In this document: in pieces, positions 24,082 through 33,668 of the stretch
Position numbering within the stretch: the first letter of the stretch is position 1
How the letters are laid out: every line of letters begins with the position of its first letter
Assembly: GCA_021201905.1 (NCBI GenBank)
Contig: JAJQEA010000184.1
Span: 6,803-43,106, forward strand
Length of the DNA stretch: 36,304 nt
Reading direction: 5' to 3'
Origin: Clostridia bacterium
Lineage (GTDB): Bacteria; Bacillota; Clostridia; Lachnospirales; Lachnospiraceae
The notes under the pieces: model-generated
Told to the model about the DNA's origin: nothing
The model's database searches: none
The model's input: only the letters and a program-made list of their open reading frames with translations
Program-made: the position numbers and the translations under genes

Positions 24082-25443
24082 ATGTCACAAGAAAACAAAA
24101 TGGGCGTCATGCCCATTAATAAGCTCCTCATATCCATGTCTCTGCCCATGATTATCTCCATGCTGGTACAGGCCCTGTACAACATCGTGGACAGCGTGTT
24201 TGTATCCATGATTAACCAGGCCGCCCTGACCGCGGTATCCATGGCATTTCCCATCCAGAACCTGCTGATTGCAGTATCTGCCGGAACCTGTGTGGGCGTC
24301 AACGCCCTGCTGTCCCGTTCCCTGGGGGAGAAAAATTCAAAGGCGGCCAATCTGGCTGCCGTCAACGGCCTGTTCCTGGCCTTCCTGAGCTTCCTGGCCT
24401 TCGCAGTCTTCGGCCTGTTGGGCTCCAGGCTGTTCTTTGAAAGCCAGACAAACAACCCGGTCATCATTGAATACGGCGTACAATATCTCCAGATTGTCTG
24501 CATCTTCTGCTTCGGACTCTTTGGGGAAATGATGTTCGAGCGCATTCTCCAGTCCACGGGCCAGACCTTTTACTGTATGATTACCCAGGGCACCGGCGCC
24601 ATCATCAATATTATACTGGACCCCATTCTTATCTTTGGCCTGTTCGGGGTGCCGAAAATGGGAATCCAGGGAGCTGCCGCCGCCACTGTGTTCGGCCAGA
24701 TTGTGGCCATGTTCCTGGCCCTCATCCTGAACCATGCCAAGAACAAGGAGGTGCGGATTAATTTCAAATCCTTCACCCCCAACTGGAGGACGATTTCCAT
24801 TATCTACCAGGTGGGTGTGCCCTCCATTATCATGCAGTCCATCAGCTCTGTCATGACCTTTGGAATGAATAAAATCCTGATTGGATTTTCCGAGACAGCC
24901 GTAGCCGTATTCGGAGTATATTTCAAGCTTCAAAGCTTTATCTTCATGCCCATATTCGGACTGAACAACGGCATGATACCCATTGTGGCCTACAACTACG
25001 GGGCCCGCAGCAAAAAGCGAATCATGGAAACGGTCTGGCTGAGCATCGGCATCGCGGTGGGCATCATGCTCATCGGTCTGATGGTGTTCCATCTTATGAC
25101 GCCCCAGCTGCTCATGCTCTTCCAGGCGGACGAGGAAATGCTGTCCATTGGCGTCCCCGCCCTGCGGATCATCAGTCTCAGCTTCCTGTTCGCGGGATAC
25201 TGCATCATAGTGGGATCCGTGTTCCAGGCTCTGGGCAACGGCGTATACAGCCTGATTATATCCGTAGCCAGACAGCTTGTATGTATCCTTCCCCTGGCCT
25301 GGTTCTTTGCCCGGACCTTTGGGCTGCATGCAGTGTGGCTCTCCCTGCCCCTGGCTGAAATCACCTCCATGGTGCTCAGCTCCGTCCTGTTCCGCAAGAT
25401 TTATCTGGATAAGATAAAGCCACTGGGACAGCCGGCTGCCTGA
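24082..25443 (+). CDS. MATE family multidrug/cation efflux transporter
   Basis: The 453-aa inner-membrane protein has the 12 TM helices of MATE exporters, in two related halves (LLISMSLPMIISMLVQALYN and, in the second half, IYQVGVPSIIMQSISSVMTF). Conserved MATE features include VDSVFVS near residue 45 and NGMIPIVAYNYGAR, typical of the DinF/NorM branch. It exports cationic drugs or metabolites using a Na+ or H+ gradient. I start at ATG 24082; an in-frame ATG at 24052 falls at the predicted transcription start. AAAGGA is 11-12 nt from 24082, a slightly long spacing. The transported compound cannot be told. Confidence 0.93.
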   Translation: MSQENKMGVMPINKLLISMSLPMIISMLVQALYNIVDSVFVSMINQAALTAVSMAFPIQNLLIAVSAGTCVGVNALLSRSLGEKNSKAANLAAVNGLFLAFLSFLAFAVFGLLGSRLFFESQTNNPVIIEYGVQYLQIVCIFCFGLFGEMMFERILQSTGQTFYCMITQGTGAIINIILDPILIFGLFGVPKMGIQGAAAATVFGQIVAMFLALILNHAKNKEVRINFKSFTPNWRTISIIYQVGVPSIIMQSISSVMTFGMNKILIGFSETAVAVFGVYFKLQSFIFMPIFGLNNGMIPIVAYNYGARSKKRIMETVWLSIGIAVGIMLIGLMVFHLMTPQLLMLFQADEEMLSIGVPALRIISLSFLFAGYCIIVGSVFQALGNGVYSLIISVARQLVCILPLAWFFARTFGLHAVWLSLPLAEITSMVLSSVLFRKIYLDKIKPLGQPAA

Positions 25444-25447
25444 TGGA

Positions 25448-25484
25448 TGGCTCATGACGGATGACAGCTGGCTCATGACGGATG
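25448..25484 (+). repeat. 16-bp direct repeat after the MATE gene
   Basis: TGGCTCATGACGGATG occurs at 25448-25463 and 25469-25484, a 21-bp period, directly after the MATE stop codon and before the terminator. A shorter third piece (TTTCATGCTGG) follows. No function is visible. Confidence 0.6.
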
Positions 25485-25526
25485 TTTCATGCTGGCTGCT
25501 AATTCATGTCTGGATGAACAATATGC

Positions 25527-25573
25527 GAAACGGGCCGTCCGGGAATACAATATGTTCCCGGACGGCCCGTTTC
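25527..25573. terminator. Strong bidirectional terminator between MATE and SIMPL genes
   Basis: A perfect 19-bp stem (25527-25545 with 25555-25573) with a 9-nt loop, then CTCTATTTTG. It serves the converging MATE and SIMPL genes. Confidence 0.9.
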
Positions 25574-25635
25574 TCTATTTTGACACACTTTTTTCACTTT
25601 GTTTTTCACTCTGTTTTGTAACCTGATTTCATTGG

Positions 25636-26424
25636 CTACTCTGCCGCGTAATTCAATCTCACCGTAATATTGGCAGTCTTATACCGTGAACTGGTGTCCA
25701 GGTATCCGTCGTAGCTGTAGGATTCCGACCCGGAATTCTTTGCAGTAATCTGGAACACGCCCAAGGTCGCGCTTAACAGCTTGCCGGCCTTTGCTCCTGA
25801 ACCGGCAGACATAATGTCAATGCGCTCCTTTGCATTGGCCGTGGCCTTCTCAATCAGGTCCAGCTTCACCTCATCCAGCTTGGTGTAATAATACTCCGGC
25901 AGCTCTGACTCGAACTCCACCCCTGATTCAATCAGCTTCGTGATATCCCTGGAAATATTTTCCACCTTGTCGATGTCATAGGATGAAACCGTCAGACTCT
26001 GGGTCAGGTCATATCCGTCCGGCTCATCTCCCAGGTATTTGCCCTCGTCATCGTATCTGGATGTATAGGTCTGGGAAATGTTGACGGAACTGAATATCAT
26101 CTCATCCTCCGCCACCTGGTTCTCCTTCAGATACTGCCTCACCAGCTCCGCGTCCTTCTTGATGATGGCGTAGGCATCCCTGGGCGTATCCCCATGGACA
26201 GAAAAGCTGCCTCTCCACACAATCAAATCCGACTCAAAATCACAGCCGGCAGAACCGGTAGCCGTGATTCCGCTTCCCCCGCCGCTCTTCTTATAATCCA
26301 CCAGTCCGCCTGTAAAGATGCTGACGCAGATAATGGCGCTGAGCGCTGCGATGATTGCGATAATCACAGACTTTCCCTGGGCCATGAAGCCTGCCTTTTC
26401 CTTTTTCTCCCTGTTCTCTTCCAA
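25636..26424 (-). CDS. SIMPL (DUF541) domain-containing protein
   Basis: The 262-aa protein has one N-terminal TM anchor (about residues 18-38, SVIIAIIAALSAIICVSIF) and an extracytoplasmic SIMPL/DUF541 domain, recognised by ITATGSA, the SQTYTSRYDDEG and YDLTQSLTVSS stretches, and a C-terminal TANITVRLNYAAE. Other members are periplasmic or outer-surface proteins linked to stress tolerance; the biochemical role is unknown. The frame opens with TTG at 26424, 11 nt after AAGGAGG; an internal ATG at 26385 would cut the cytoplasmic tail, so the start is uncertain. It has its own extended -10 promoter and a terminator shared with the MATE gene. Confidence 0.85.
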   Translation of the reverse strand: MEENREKKEKAGFMAQGKSVIIAIIAALSAIICVSIFTGGLVDYKKSGGGSGITATGSAGCDFESDLIVWRGSFSVHGDTPRDAYAIIKKDAELVRQYLKENQVAEDEMIFSSVNISQTYTSRYDDEGKYLGDEPDGYDLTQSLTVSSYDIDKVENISRDITKLIESGVEFESELPEYYYTKLDEVKLDLIEKATANAKERIDIMSAGSGAKAGKLLSATLGVFQITAKNSGSESYSYDGYLDTSSRYKTANITVRLNYAAE

Positions 26425-26463
26425 TCCCTCACAAACCTCCTTTTATATACATGTTCCTGCAAA

Positions 26464-26501
26464 CCTGCGCGCCCGGCGCAGGATGTGGTGGTTTTAGTAT
26501 A
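26464..26501 (-). promoter_or_regulatory. Extended -10 promoter and leader hairpin of the SIMPL gene
   Basis: Minus strand TGCTATACT (-10 at 26501-26496) is an extended -10. The leader then folds GCGCAGG/CCTGCGC style: CCTGCGC (26464-26470) with GCGCAGG (26476-26482), a 7-bp stem with a 5-nt loop. Confidence 0.5.
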
Positions 26502-26579
26502 GCACGTAAGAGCCGGGAGAGACCTGACGGCTTTCTTAATATTTACGGTCAAAATAAGGAGGAGAAAACAGGGGATGTG

Positions 26580-27980
26580 TCATCCCCCTATCAGAACATC
26601 CAGCCGTTTAAGAGCTTCTATGTATATCTCCATGGCGTTGGTGAGATTTTCAATTTTCACGCACTCGTCCGGCTGGTGGCCGCCGCCGTGGCCCGGAGGG
26701 CAGGGCTTTTTCTGGCCCCGTATGCCTGGCCCAAAGGCGACCGCATTGGGCAGCTTCCTGGCGTAGGTGCCGCCGCCCATGGAGTAGGCTTTTTCCTCTG
26801 TCCCCAGCACCCGGCGGCACAGGGACGTAAGCTCCCTTACCACCGGGCTTTCCGGGTCAATGACACAGGGCGGGTTATCCCGGCTCCAGTCCAGAATCCA
26901 CCCGTATGTACCGGCTATGGCGCTCATCTGCCCCACCAGTGCTTCCGCGTCGGCCGTCACCGGATAACGGATATTAAAGTTCTGTATGAACCGTCCCCTC
27001 TCTGTCCTGGCCATGCCTCCCACCAGGGTAAGCCTTCCGGACAGCCCATCCTCAAAGCCGATGCCCATACCTTCCCCATAATAATCAGCAAATCCCTGGT
27101 CCGGGAACCGGAAGCAGGCCTTTTCCTCCTCTGTCAGGAAGGGTGCCCCGGCCATCATACGGGCCAGCTTCACAGCCGCGCTGTCAGAACCCTCGGGAAA
27201 GGCGGCATGGGCTGTTTTCCCGGCAGCCCTTACAATGATATGGCCGTTGTCCTCAACCGAAAAATCCCGGGAGTTTGCAAGGCTGTCCACATAATCCCGG
27301 ACAACGTCACCGCTTATGCGGCTCAGCCGTACCTGTGCCTCTGCCGGCACCGCATTGGACGCCACTCCGGCCGAAAAACCGGTTACATGCCCCTCCGATA
27401 TGGGACATGAAAATTCCCCTTCCAGGATCCCCTTTTCCCCGTAACACACAGGAAATGAGGCATCCGGGGTAAAGGAAAATTCCGGCGCGGGATAATGGGA
27501 GGTATAGTACTCTATGTCCTCCATTCCCCGCTCCTCGCTGCATCCCAGATACAGCCGTATGGTATGCTCAAGGGGAGCGCCCTGTTCCTTCAGATATTTC
27601 ATGCTGTAGAGCGCGGCAGCGGCAGGCCCCTTGTTGTCCGCGCTTCCCCTGCCGTACAGCCATCCGTCCTTTATCACAGGCATGTAAGGTTCTGTGGTCC
27701 ATCCATTCCCCTCATGCACCACATCCAGATGGACAAAGATACTGATTTCCTTCCCTGTCCTGCCTGTCATGAGAATACTTCCGCAATGATAGCCGTGGTT
27801 TTCCACCTCAAACCCCATCTGTTTCCCTATCTCCAGAGCCCTGTCCAGCACCATGGCGCAGCCCTCCCCGTAGGGATGCTCCCCTGTTCCCGGTTCGCTG
27901 ACACTGCGGATTTTCATGAGCTCCATGGCAGTATCCAGCATATTTTCTCTCTGGGACAATACCCATTCTTTTACATCCAT
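26580..27980 (-). CDS. M20 family dipeptidase (PepV-like)
   Basis: This 466-aa zinc metallopeptidase of family M20 is likely a cytosolic dipeptidase. The zinc ligands and catalytic residues are in place: HLDVVHEG (H84, D86), GRGSADNKG (D115), the catalytic/ligand pair in CSEERG, and a C-terminal His in GHGGGHQPDE. The PepV/Sapep-type lid domain occupies the middle. It lies 14 bp after oppF on the same strand, so it is transcribed with the opp transporter and would cut the imported peptides. The start ATG 27980 has AAGG and GAGG upstream. Length is normal for PepV. Confidence 0.9.
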   Translation of the reverse strand: MDVKEWVLSQRENMLDTAMELMKIRSVSEPGTGEHPYGEGCAMVLDRALEIGKQMGFEVENHGYHCGSILMTGRTGKEISIFVHLDVVHEGNGWTTEPYMPVIKDGWLYGRGSADNKGPAAAALYSMKYLKEQGAPLEHTIRLYLGCSEERGMEDIEYYTSHYPAPEFSFTPDASFPVCYGEKGILEGEFSCPISEGHVTGFSAGVASNAVPAEAQVRLSRISGDVVRDYVDSLANSRDFSVEDNGHIIVRAAGKTAHAAFPEGSDSAAVKLARMMAGAPFLTEEEKACFRFPDQGFADYYGEGMGIGFEDGLSGRLTLVGGMARTERGRFIQNFNIRYPVTADAEALVGQMSAIAGTYGWILDWSRDNPPCVIDPESPVVRELTSLCRRVLGTEEKAYSMGGGTYARKLPNAVAFGPGIRGQKKPCPPGHGGGHQPDECVKIENLTNAMEIYIEALKRLDVLIGG

Positions 27981-27994
27981 ATCCTTATATTCCT

Positions 27995-28972
27995 CTATTC
28001 ATCATACAGATGGCAGGCCACAAAATGCCTGTCCCCCACATCCTTTAATTCCGGCACCCGGACACGGCATTGTTCTGTTGCATACCGGCATCTGGTGTGG
28101 AACCTGCACCCCTGGGGCGGGTTAAAGGGGCTTGGCACATCCCTCTCCAGATGGATTTTGTTGTACTCAATATCCATATCCGGAATCGGGATAGCCGAGA
28201 GAAGGGCCTGGGTGTAGGGATGTCTGGCATCCTCATACAGCGCCTTCTTGTCTGCTATTTCCATCACATTTCCCAGATACATGACCATGATCTGGTCGCA
28301 GATATACCGCACCACGCTCAGGTCATGGGAAATAAACAGGTAGGTCAGGTCCAGCTCCTTCTGAAGGTCCATCATCAGGTTTAACACCTGGGCCCGGACC
28401 GACACGTCCAGGGCTGATACAGGCTCATCGCACACCACGAACCTGGGATTTAGCACCAGCGCCCTGGCAATGACGATTCTCTGCCGCTGGCCTCCGGAGA
28501 ACTCATGGGGATAGCGGTTCATGAATTCCAGCGGAAGCCCCACCTTGTCCATAATTTCAATCACCCTGGCTTCCTTTTCCTCCTTTGTTCCCATGGCAAA
28601 TACATCAAGCGGGGCACAAATCAGCTCCCTGACCGTCATACGGGGATTCAGCGAGGAATAGGGATCCTGAAATATGATTTGGAGCTCTTTGCGCATCTGG
28701 CGCATTTCTTCCTTGCCGTATTCCGCCAGATTCTTACCCCTGTAAACCACCTGTCCCTCCGTCGGTTCATGAAGGCGCAGTATGGTCCTGCCCAGAGTGG
28801 ACTTACCGCAGCCCGACTCTCCCACCACGCCCAGGGTTTCCCCGTACTCCATGGAAAAGCTGACTCCGTCCAGGGCCTTAACCGCCCGCGGTTCCTTCCC
28901 CCTTCGTTTCTTGCCGGAGAAAAAGTATTTTTTTAAGTTTCTGACTTCCAGGATTGTCTCGTTGCCGCTCAT
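27995..28972 (-). CDS. oppF: Oligopeptide/dipeptide ABC transporter ATP-binding protein (OppF/DppF-like)
   Basis: The 325-aa ATPase has Walker [11 protein letters not shown]-loop [13 protein letters not shown], signature SGGQRQR, Walker [14 protein letters not shown] and the H-loop FISHD, all intact. The C-terminal oligopeptide/dipeptide extension includes the Cys-rich motif [15 protein letters not shown], associated with a [4Fe-4S] site in Opp/Dpp ATPases. Its ATG overlaps the oppD stop (ATGA, 28972-28969), so translation is coupled. It is followed by the pepV-like gene. The partner ATPase OppD is frameshifted here. Confidence 0.93.
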   Translation of the reverse strand: MSGNETILEVRNLKKYFFSGKKRRGKEPRAVKALDGVSFSMEYGETLGVVGESGCGKSTLGRTILRLHEPTEGQVVYRGKNLAEYGKEEMRQMRKELQIIFQDPYSSLNPRMTVRELICAPLDVFAMGTKEEKEARVIEIMDKVGLPLEFMNRYPHEFSGGQRQRIVIARALVLNPRFVVCDEPVSALDVSVRAQVLNLMMDLQKELDLTYLFISHDLSVVRYICDQIMVMYLGNVMEIADKKALYEDARHPYTQALLSAIPIPDMDIEYNKIHLERDVPSPFNPPQGCRFHTRCRYATEQCRVRVPELKDVGDRHFVACHLYDE

Positions 28973-29959
28973 ACCTTTTCCTCCTTAAGATTCTCATACT
29001 TCCAACAGCTCACCTTGTGGCCGTCATCCGTGATATACACCGGCGGCTGGTGCTCCCTGCATTTGTCCATGGCCTGAAGGCACCGGGCGCAGAATCTGCA
29101 TCCCTTTGGCATCCTGTCTAAGGACGGCACCGTGCCGTCAATGGAAAACAGGCGGTCCAAATCCTTGTCAAGGCGGGGTATGGAGGCCAGAAGACCCTGT
29201 GTATAAGGATGCATGGCCTCCTTGAATATCTGCCTGGCGCTTCCGTACTCCATGACCTTGCCGGCGTACATGACCATGATGTAGTCGGCCATCTCAGCCA
29301 CCACGCCCATATCATGGGTGATAAGGATAATGGAAGCATTGATTTTCTTTTTCAGCTCCACCATCAGGTCGATAATCTGGGCCTGGATGGTAACGTCCAG
29401 GGCCGTGGTGGGCTCATCCGCGATCAGAAGGGAGGGGCTGCAGGACAATGCCATGGCAATCATGACCCTCTGCCTCATTCCCCCCTGACAGCTGATGGGG
29501 GAATTCCTTCAGCCTCTGCTCAGGAGAAGAGACACCGACCTTTGTAAGGATGTCCAGGGCCTGCTTTTTTATCTCGTCCTTAGAAAGGCTGCTGTGCACG
29601 GAAATGGTTTCCTCCAGCTGCCTTCCCACGGTGAGCACAGGATTTAAGGATGTCATGGAGTCCTGGAATATCATGGATATCTCCCTGCCTCTTATCCGGC
29701 ACATCTCCTTATTCCCTTTTTTGGCAATATCCTCGCCCTTATAAAGGATTTCACCGCCTGCCACAGAACCCACTGCATGGGGAAGCAGCTGCAGGATGGA
29801 CAGGGAGGTGACGCTCTTGCCGCAGCCGGACTCCCCTACAATACCCAGGGTATCGCCCTCGTTCACGGAAAAGCTCACATCGTCCACAGCAGTCACGGTC
29901 CCCCTCTTGGTCCTGAACTGTGTCTTTAAATGTTTAACCTCTAATAATGGCTGTGCCAT
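28969..29959 (-). pseudogene. oppD: OppD-like ABC transporter ATP-binding protein, frameshifted
   Basis: Two overlapping frames (29959-29414 and 29478-28969) together give a normal-length OppD of about 329 aa. The first supplies Walker A (GESGCGKS, 42-49), the Q-loop and LSGG (157-160); the second supplies [11 protein letters not shown], Walker [13 protein letters not shown], the H-loop and the C-terminal Cys-rich domain. The break is a G6 run (plus-strand C6 at 29480-29485) at LSGG: five G would read LSGG-MRQR in frame. As given, the protein ends after 181 aa without Walker B and cannot hydrolyse ATP normally. It may be a recent mutation, a sequencing error or a switchable tract. The start ATG 29959 has AAAGGAGG 6 nt upstream. 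Confidence 0.9.
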
Positions 29960-29981
29960 ATTCTACCTCCTTTGCAGGGCC

Positions 29982-30004
29982 GGCACCGGGAATATCCCGG
30001 TGCC
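29982..30004 (-). promoter_or_regulatory. Intercistronic hairpin between oppA and oppD
   Basis: GGCACCGGG (29982-29990) pairs perfectly with CCCGGTGCC (29996-30004), 5-nt loop, with no T-run. It lies directly after oppA and would protect the upstream mRNA from 3' decay, raising the binding-protein level over the ATPases. Confidence 0.55.
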
Positions 30005-30019
30005 TGTGCTGCGTAATGA

Positions 30020-31702
30020 CTATTCTACATGCCATTCCCATACGGAACGATTCAAAAGGCTGTAATCTTCAAAGCATACATTGGAGATTTTCTTGTTGTA
30101 GGCAACCAGGTCCTTCTGGAAATACAGCCATACAAACGGGCACTGTTCCCTGAGCATCATCTGGTACTCATCATAGAATGGCTTCCTGTCCTCAAAGCTG
30201 AACTGGTTCAGCCCCTTTCTTCCCACCTCGCCCAGGGACGGATCCTCGTTCTGGGAGAAGTTGTTCAGGTGGCCCGGAGTCACGTTCATCACGCTCTCGC
30301 CCGGGTCCGGTGAGCCGCCGGAGCCAATCAGAGCAAAGTCGTACTCGCCTTTTCTCGCGGTGGACAGCAGCGTGGGGTGGTCTGTGGTGATGATTTCCAC
30401 GTTAATGCCAATCTTGGCAAGGTCCTGCTGAATCATTGGAGCCGATTTCTCGCGCACCTCATTGCCCTTTGACACATTGAGACGGTAGGTCTTGCCGGTA
30501 TCAAATCCGGATTCCTCCACCATCTGTTTTGCCTTTTCCACGTCATAGGGGATGGGAAGAAGTTCTTCATTGAAATATCTGTGGCTTGGAGCCAGGGGGC
30601 CCGGAGCCGGCACGCCTTCGCCCTTCATCAGGTTATTAACCAGGGCGTCGCGGTTAATGGCCATGTTCACTGCCTGGCGCACTTCCTGGGGAATGGTCTT
30701 GGTGTTGCAGGACAGATACTGGTAACCCAGGGATTCCACTGCCTCCGTGGTCAGGTTTTCCTGCTGCCCCGCCATATCCCAGTCATTTAACGGAATGTTG
30801 CCGATGCCTGCGCCGGCCACAATATCAATCTCTCCGTTCATCAAACCTGACAGCAGGTTGGAAGCCGGCACGATTTTGACAACAAAGCGGTCAAATTCAG
30901 GAGCGTTGATGTGGTAATCCTTATTAGCCGTGAATTCCACGCGCTCGCCGGATATCTCAGACTCATAGATGCATGGGCCGGAACCAATAGGCGCCTTCCA
31001 GAAATCAGCCGCCAGCAGGTCCGCCACAGGAATGTCCTCCAGGCAGTGCTTTGGCAGTATGTAAAAATCGCGGAACATAATGTCCAGCATATAGTCCAGG
31101 TTGGTGGGGTCCTTCAGTGTAAATTCCACGGTGTTGGCATCAATGGCCTTCACGCCGAATTTCTCTCCCTCCACGCGGATTCCGTCCTCTGTGCCTGCAA
31201 ATGGAGCCACTTTGGAACGGCGGGCCACGCTGATGTCAGGATTTGACATAAGCTCCGCCGTGTAAACCACATCGTCGGCTGTCACAGGCTGCCCGTCATG
31301 CCACTTGGCATTCTTATTCAGGTTAAATGTAATCTTGGTATGGGTCTCATCGTCCATGGACCAGGAGTCCGCCAGGCGGGGCTTAAAGGAACCGTCTGCC
31401 TTTACCACGATGAGCTTGTCAAAAATCAGTTCCAGCACAGCGTCCGTATTGGCGTTGGTGGTATTAAAGGGAATCAGGGTATCCCACGGGGCCGTCATGG
31501 CCATGGTCACGATTTTCTGTCCCTGGGAAGCAGTGTTCTCCTGGGCCTTTCCCTCTGCCTTGGCATCCCTGCCCTCTGCAGCTGTTCCTGCTGCTGCGGC
31601 AGGCGCCTTTGTATCGCTTGGCGCTGAAGGCGCTGAACAGCCGGACAGTCCCATCATGAGACACAGGGCAAGAGCCGTCATTTTTGTGAAACGTTTTCTC
31701 AT
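30020..31702 (-). CDS. oppA: Peptide ABC transporter substrate-binding lipoprotein (family 5)
   Basis: The 560-aa lipoprotein has a signal peptide and lipobox LSGC (Cys about residue 22), an Ala/Lys-rich linker, and the SBP family 5 fold, seen in RLADSWSMDDETHTKITFNLNK and AKWHDGQPVTADDVVYT. It captures peptides (or related solutes) outside the membrane for the OppBC channel. I start at ATG 31702, with AAGGAGG 8 nt upstream; the frame to 31747 has no ribosome-binding site. It sits between oppC and oppD and is followed by a hairpin. Binding specificity cannot be read from sequence; nickel- or glutathione-type homologues exist, so 'peptide' is by context with the pepV gene. Confidence 0.9.
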   Translation of the reverse strand: MRKRFTKMTALALCLMMGLSGCSAPSAPSDTKAPAAAAGTAAEGRDAKAEGKAQENTASQGQKIVTMAMTAPWDTLIPFNTTNANTDAVLELIFDKLIVVKADGSFKPRLADSWSMDDETHTKITFNLNKNAKWHDGQPVTADDVVYTAELMSNPDISVARRSKVAPFAGTEDGIRVEGEKFGVKAIDANTVEFTLKDPTNLDYMLDIMFRDFYILPKHCLEDIPVADLLAADFWKAPIGSGPCIYESEISGERVEFTANKDYHINAPEFDRFVVKIVPASNLLSGLMNGEIDIVAGAGIGNIPLNDWDMAGQQENLTTEAVESLGYQYLSCNTKTIPQEVRQAVNMAINRDALVNNLMKGEGVPAPGPLAPSHRYFNEELLPIPYDVEKAKQMVEESGFDTGKTYRLNVSKGNEVREKSAPMIQQDLAKIGINVEIITTDHPTLLSTARKGEYDFALIGSGGSPDPGESVMNVTPGHLNNFSQNEDPSLGEVGRKGLNQFSFEDRKPFYDEYQMMLREQCPFVWLYFQKDLVAYNKKISNVCFEDYSLLNRSVWEWHVE

Positions 31703-31764
31703 TACTATATCCTCCTTTTTATTCAAGCCTTTGCGGCGTTGATTCACAACTTGTTTTCACCTGT

Positions 31765-32679
31765 CTATTTGATAACCATTTTGGTGTCCAGGGCATCCCT
31801 GGCTCCGTCTCCCAGGAAATTGATACAGAGCACGGTAATCAGCAGGGCCAGACCCGGCGGGAACCAGAGCCACGGTCTCTGGGAAAGCACGCTGATGGAC
31901 TGGGCGTCGTAGAGAATGTTTCCCCAAGACGCCTGGGGAGCCTGGACCCCCATTCCCAAAAAGCTAAGGGCTGATTCCGTTATAATGGCCTGGGCCGCGC
32001 GGAATGTAAAGGAAATGAGCACCGGGGCAAAGGTGTTGGGCAGTATGTATTTGGTCAGAATAGTGCCGTCCTTTGTGCCGATGGCCCTGGCTGCCTCCAC
32101 ATAATCCTGTTCCCTTGCCGAAAGCACATTTCCGTAAATAAGCCTTGCAAACTTTGGCCATCCCAGGACGCCGATGACAATGGTAACCGTGGTCACAGAG
32201 GGCCCCAGAACGGATACCAGCACCAGAATCAGAACCATGGCCGGGAACGACATAAACACATCCGCGCAGCGCATAATCAGCGTCTCGGCAATTCCCCTGT
32301 AGTACCCTGCCAGAAGTCCCAGAGGCACGCCCACCGCCATGCTGATGACCACGGATATGATACCCACGCTCAGGGATACCCGTCCTCCGTAAATGAACCT
32401 GGCGAAGATATCCCGCCCGATATCGTCTGTTCCCAGCCAATGAAGGGCGCTGGGCGCCGAACCAAACATCACCTCATAATCCGATGTATACGGGTCCAGA
32501 TGGAGTATGTAGGGCAGGGCAATGACCAGCATGATTTCCAGGGTCAGTACAAAAACGCTTACCATGGCCGGTTTATGGGCGCAAAACCGCTGGAGCACGT
32601 CATGAAAATAAGAATTTGCCGGAATATCCTTTAATCTTTCATCCTGTTTCATGTTCTCACCTTCCTTCTTCTTAGTCAT
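31765..32679 (-). CDS. oppC: Peptide ABC transporter permease (OppC/DppC-like)
   Basis: The 304-aa inner-membrane subunit has an N-terminal TM helix followed by the binding-protein-dependent transport domain with the EAA loop (EAARAIGTKDGTILTKYILPN) that docks on the ATPase. It also has the typical HWLGTDDIGRDIFARFIYGGRVSL motif of DppC. ATG 32679 overlaps the end of oppB by 8 nt and has AAGGA 6 nt upstream. A second in-frame ATG at 32652 has AGGTGA 7 nt away, so the true start may be there (295 aa). A 62-nt gap precedes oppA. Confidence 0.93.
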   Translation of the reverse strand: MTKKKEGENMKQDERLKDIPANSYFHDVLQRFCAHKPAMVSVFVLTLEIMLVIALPYILHLDPYTSDYEVMFGSAPSALHWLGTDDIGRDIFARFIYGGRVSLSVGIISVVISMAVGVPLGLLAGYYRGIAETLIMRCADVFMSFPAMVLILVLVSVLGPSVTTVTIVIGVLGWPKFARLIYGNVLSAREQDYVEAARAIGTKDGTILTKYILPNTFAPVLISFTFRAAQAIITESALSFLGMGVQAPQASWGNILYDAQSISVLSQRPWLWFPPGLALLITVLCINFLGDGARDALDTKMVIK

Positions 32680-33631
32680 AATGTATCCTTGGATCCAGCA
32701 GTCCGTACACCAGGTCCACCAGTAGGTTGCCTAAAAGCACCACAATGGCAATCACCACCGTGATACCCATGATCACAGGATAGTCCCTGGCATTGATGGA
32801 CTGGACCATCAGGCTTCCCAGCCCGGGCCAGCCGAATATCTGCTCCGTGACAACCGCGCCTCCTATCAGGAAGGGAATCTGCATGCCGAACCAGGACACC
32901 AGCGGAATCCATGCGTTCCGCAGGGCATGGCGCACCAGCACCGACGGCTCATGAAGTCCCTTTGCCCTGGCCGTGCGAACATAATCGTCCTGGAGCACCT
33001 CCAGCATAGAGCCCCTGCACCGGCGTATCAGGCTTCCTATCTGCTGGATGGCCAGAACCACGGCCGGAAGCACCAGGTGGTGGAAGAACATGGGCCAGGT
33101 TCTGACTCCTGAGGTGTCGTACATGCCGGAGGTAGGGAACAGCTTCACCTTGATGCAGAAGAAATAAATCAGCACCAGTCCCGCAAAGAAGTTCGGCATG
33201 GCGGACCCGATAAATGACAGGCCGGATGAGATATAATCCCAGCCGGAGTAGGGCTTATAAGCCGACATGATTCCCAGGGGCAGGGCAATGATAATGGTCA
33301 GGGCCATGGCGCTTCCCGCAAGAATCAGCGTGGGACCTATCCGCTCCAGAATCATGTCAAGCACCTGGCCGTTGGTGCAGATGGACATTCCCATATTTCC
33401 CTGCAATAGCTGGGCCAGCCATCGGATGTACTGGATGATGACCGGCTGGTCCAGTCCCAGTTCCTTACTCTTCCTTGCCATCTCCTCAGCGGTGGCATAA
33501 GGGTCGTTAAACAGGATTTCCAAGGGTGAGCTGGGCGCCAGGGAAGCCACCACATACACCAGGATGGTGATGCCTAAGAAGGTAGGGATTGCTGTCAACA
33601 GCCGTTTCGCAATGTACCTGTAACGTTCCAT
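32672..33631 (-). CDS. oppB: Peptide ABC transporter permease (OppB/DppB-like)
   Basis: The 319-aa permease has six TM helices, starting with RYIAKRLLTAIPTFLGITILV, the DppB pattern. The EAA loop is TARAKGLHEPSVLVRHALRNAW. Together with OppC it forms the peptide channel. GAGGAGG lies 8 nt before ATG 33631 but only 2 nt before the ATG at 33637, which decides the start. It is the first gene of oppB-oppC-oppA-oppD-oppF-pepV and is divergent from a GntR regulator. The upstream region is AT-rich with a TATAAT, but I could not place a convincing -35 on the minus strand. Confidence 0.93.
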   Translation of the reverse strand: MERYRYIAKRLLTAIPTFLGITILVYVVASLAPSSPLEILFNDPYATAEEMARKSKELGLDQPVIIQYIRWLAQLLQGNMGMSICTNGQVLDMILERIGPTLILAGSAMALTIIIALPLGIMSAYKPYSGWDYISSGLSFIGSAMPNFFAGLVLIYFFCIKVKLFPTSGMYDTSGVRTWPMFFHHLVLPAVVLAIQQIGSLIRRCRGSMLEVLQDDYVRTARAKGLHEPSVLVRHALRNAWIPLVSWFGMQIPFLIGGAVVTEQIFGWPGLGSLMVQSINARDYPVIMGITVVIAIVVLLGNLLVDLVYGLLDPRIHYD

Positions 33632-33668
33632 CTGCATATCCTCCTCATTTCATATTTTTAAAATTCCG

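Noticed and set aside
24337..25476. A 379-aa open frame antisense to the MATE gene, His/Gly/Asp-rich
   Set aside because: Composition mirrors membrane-protein codons read backwards; the MATE frame explains the region.
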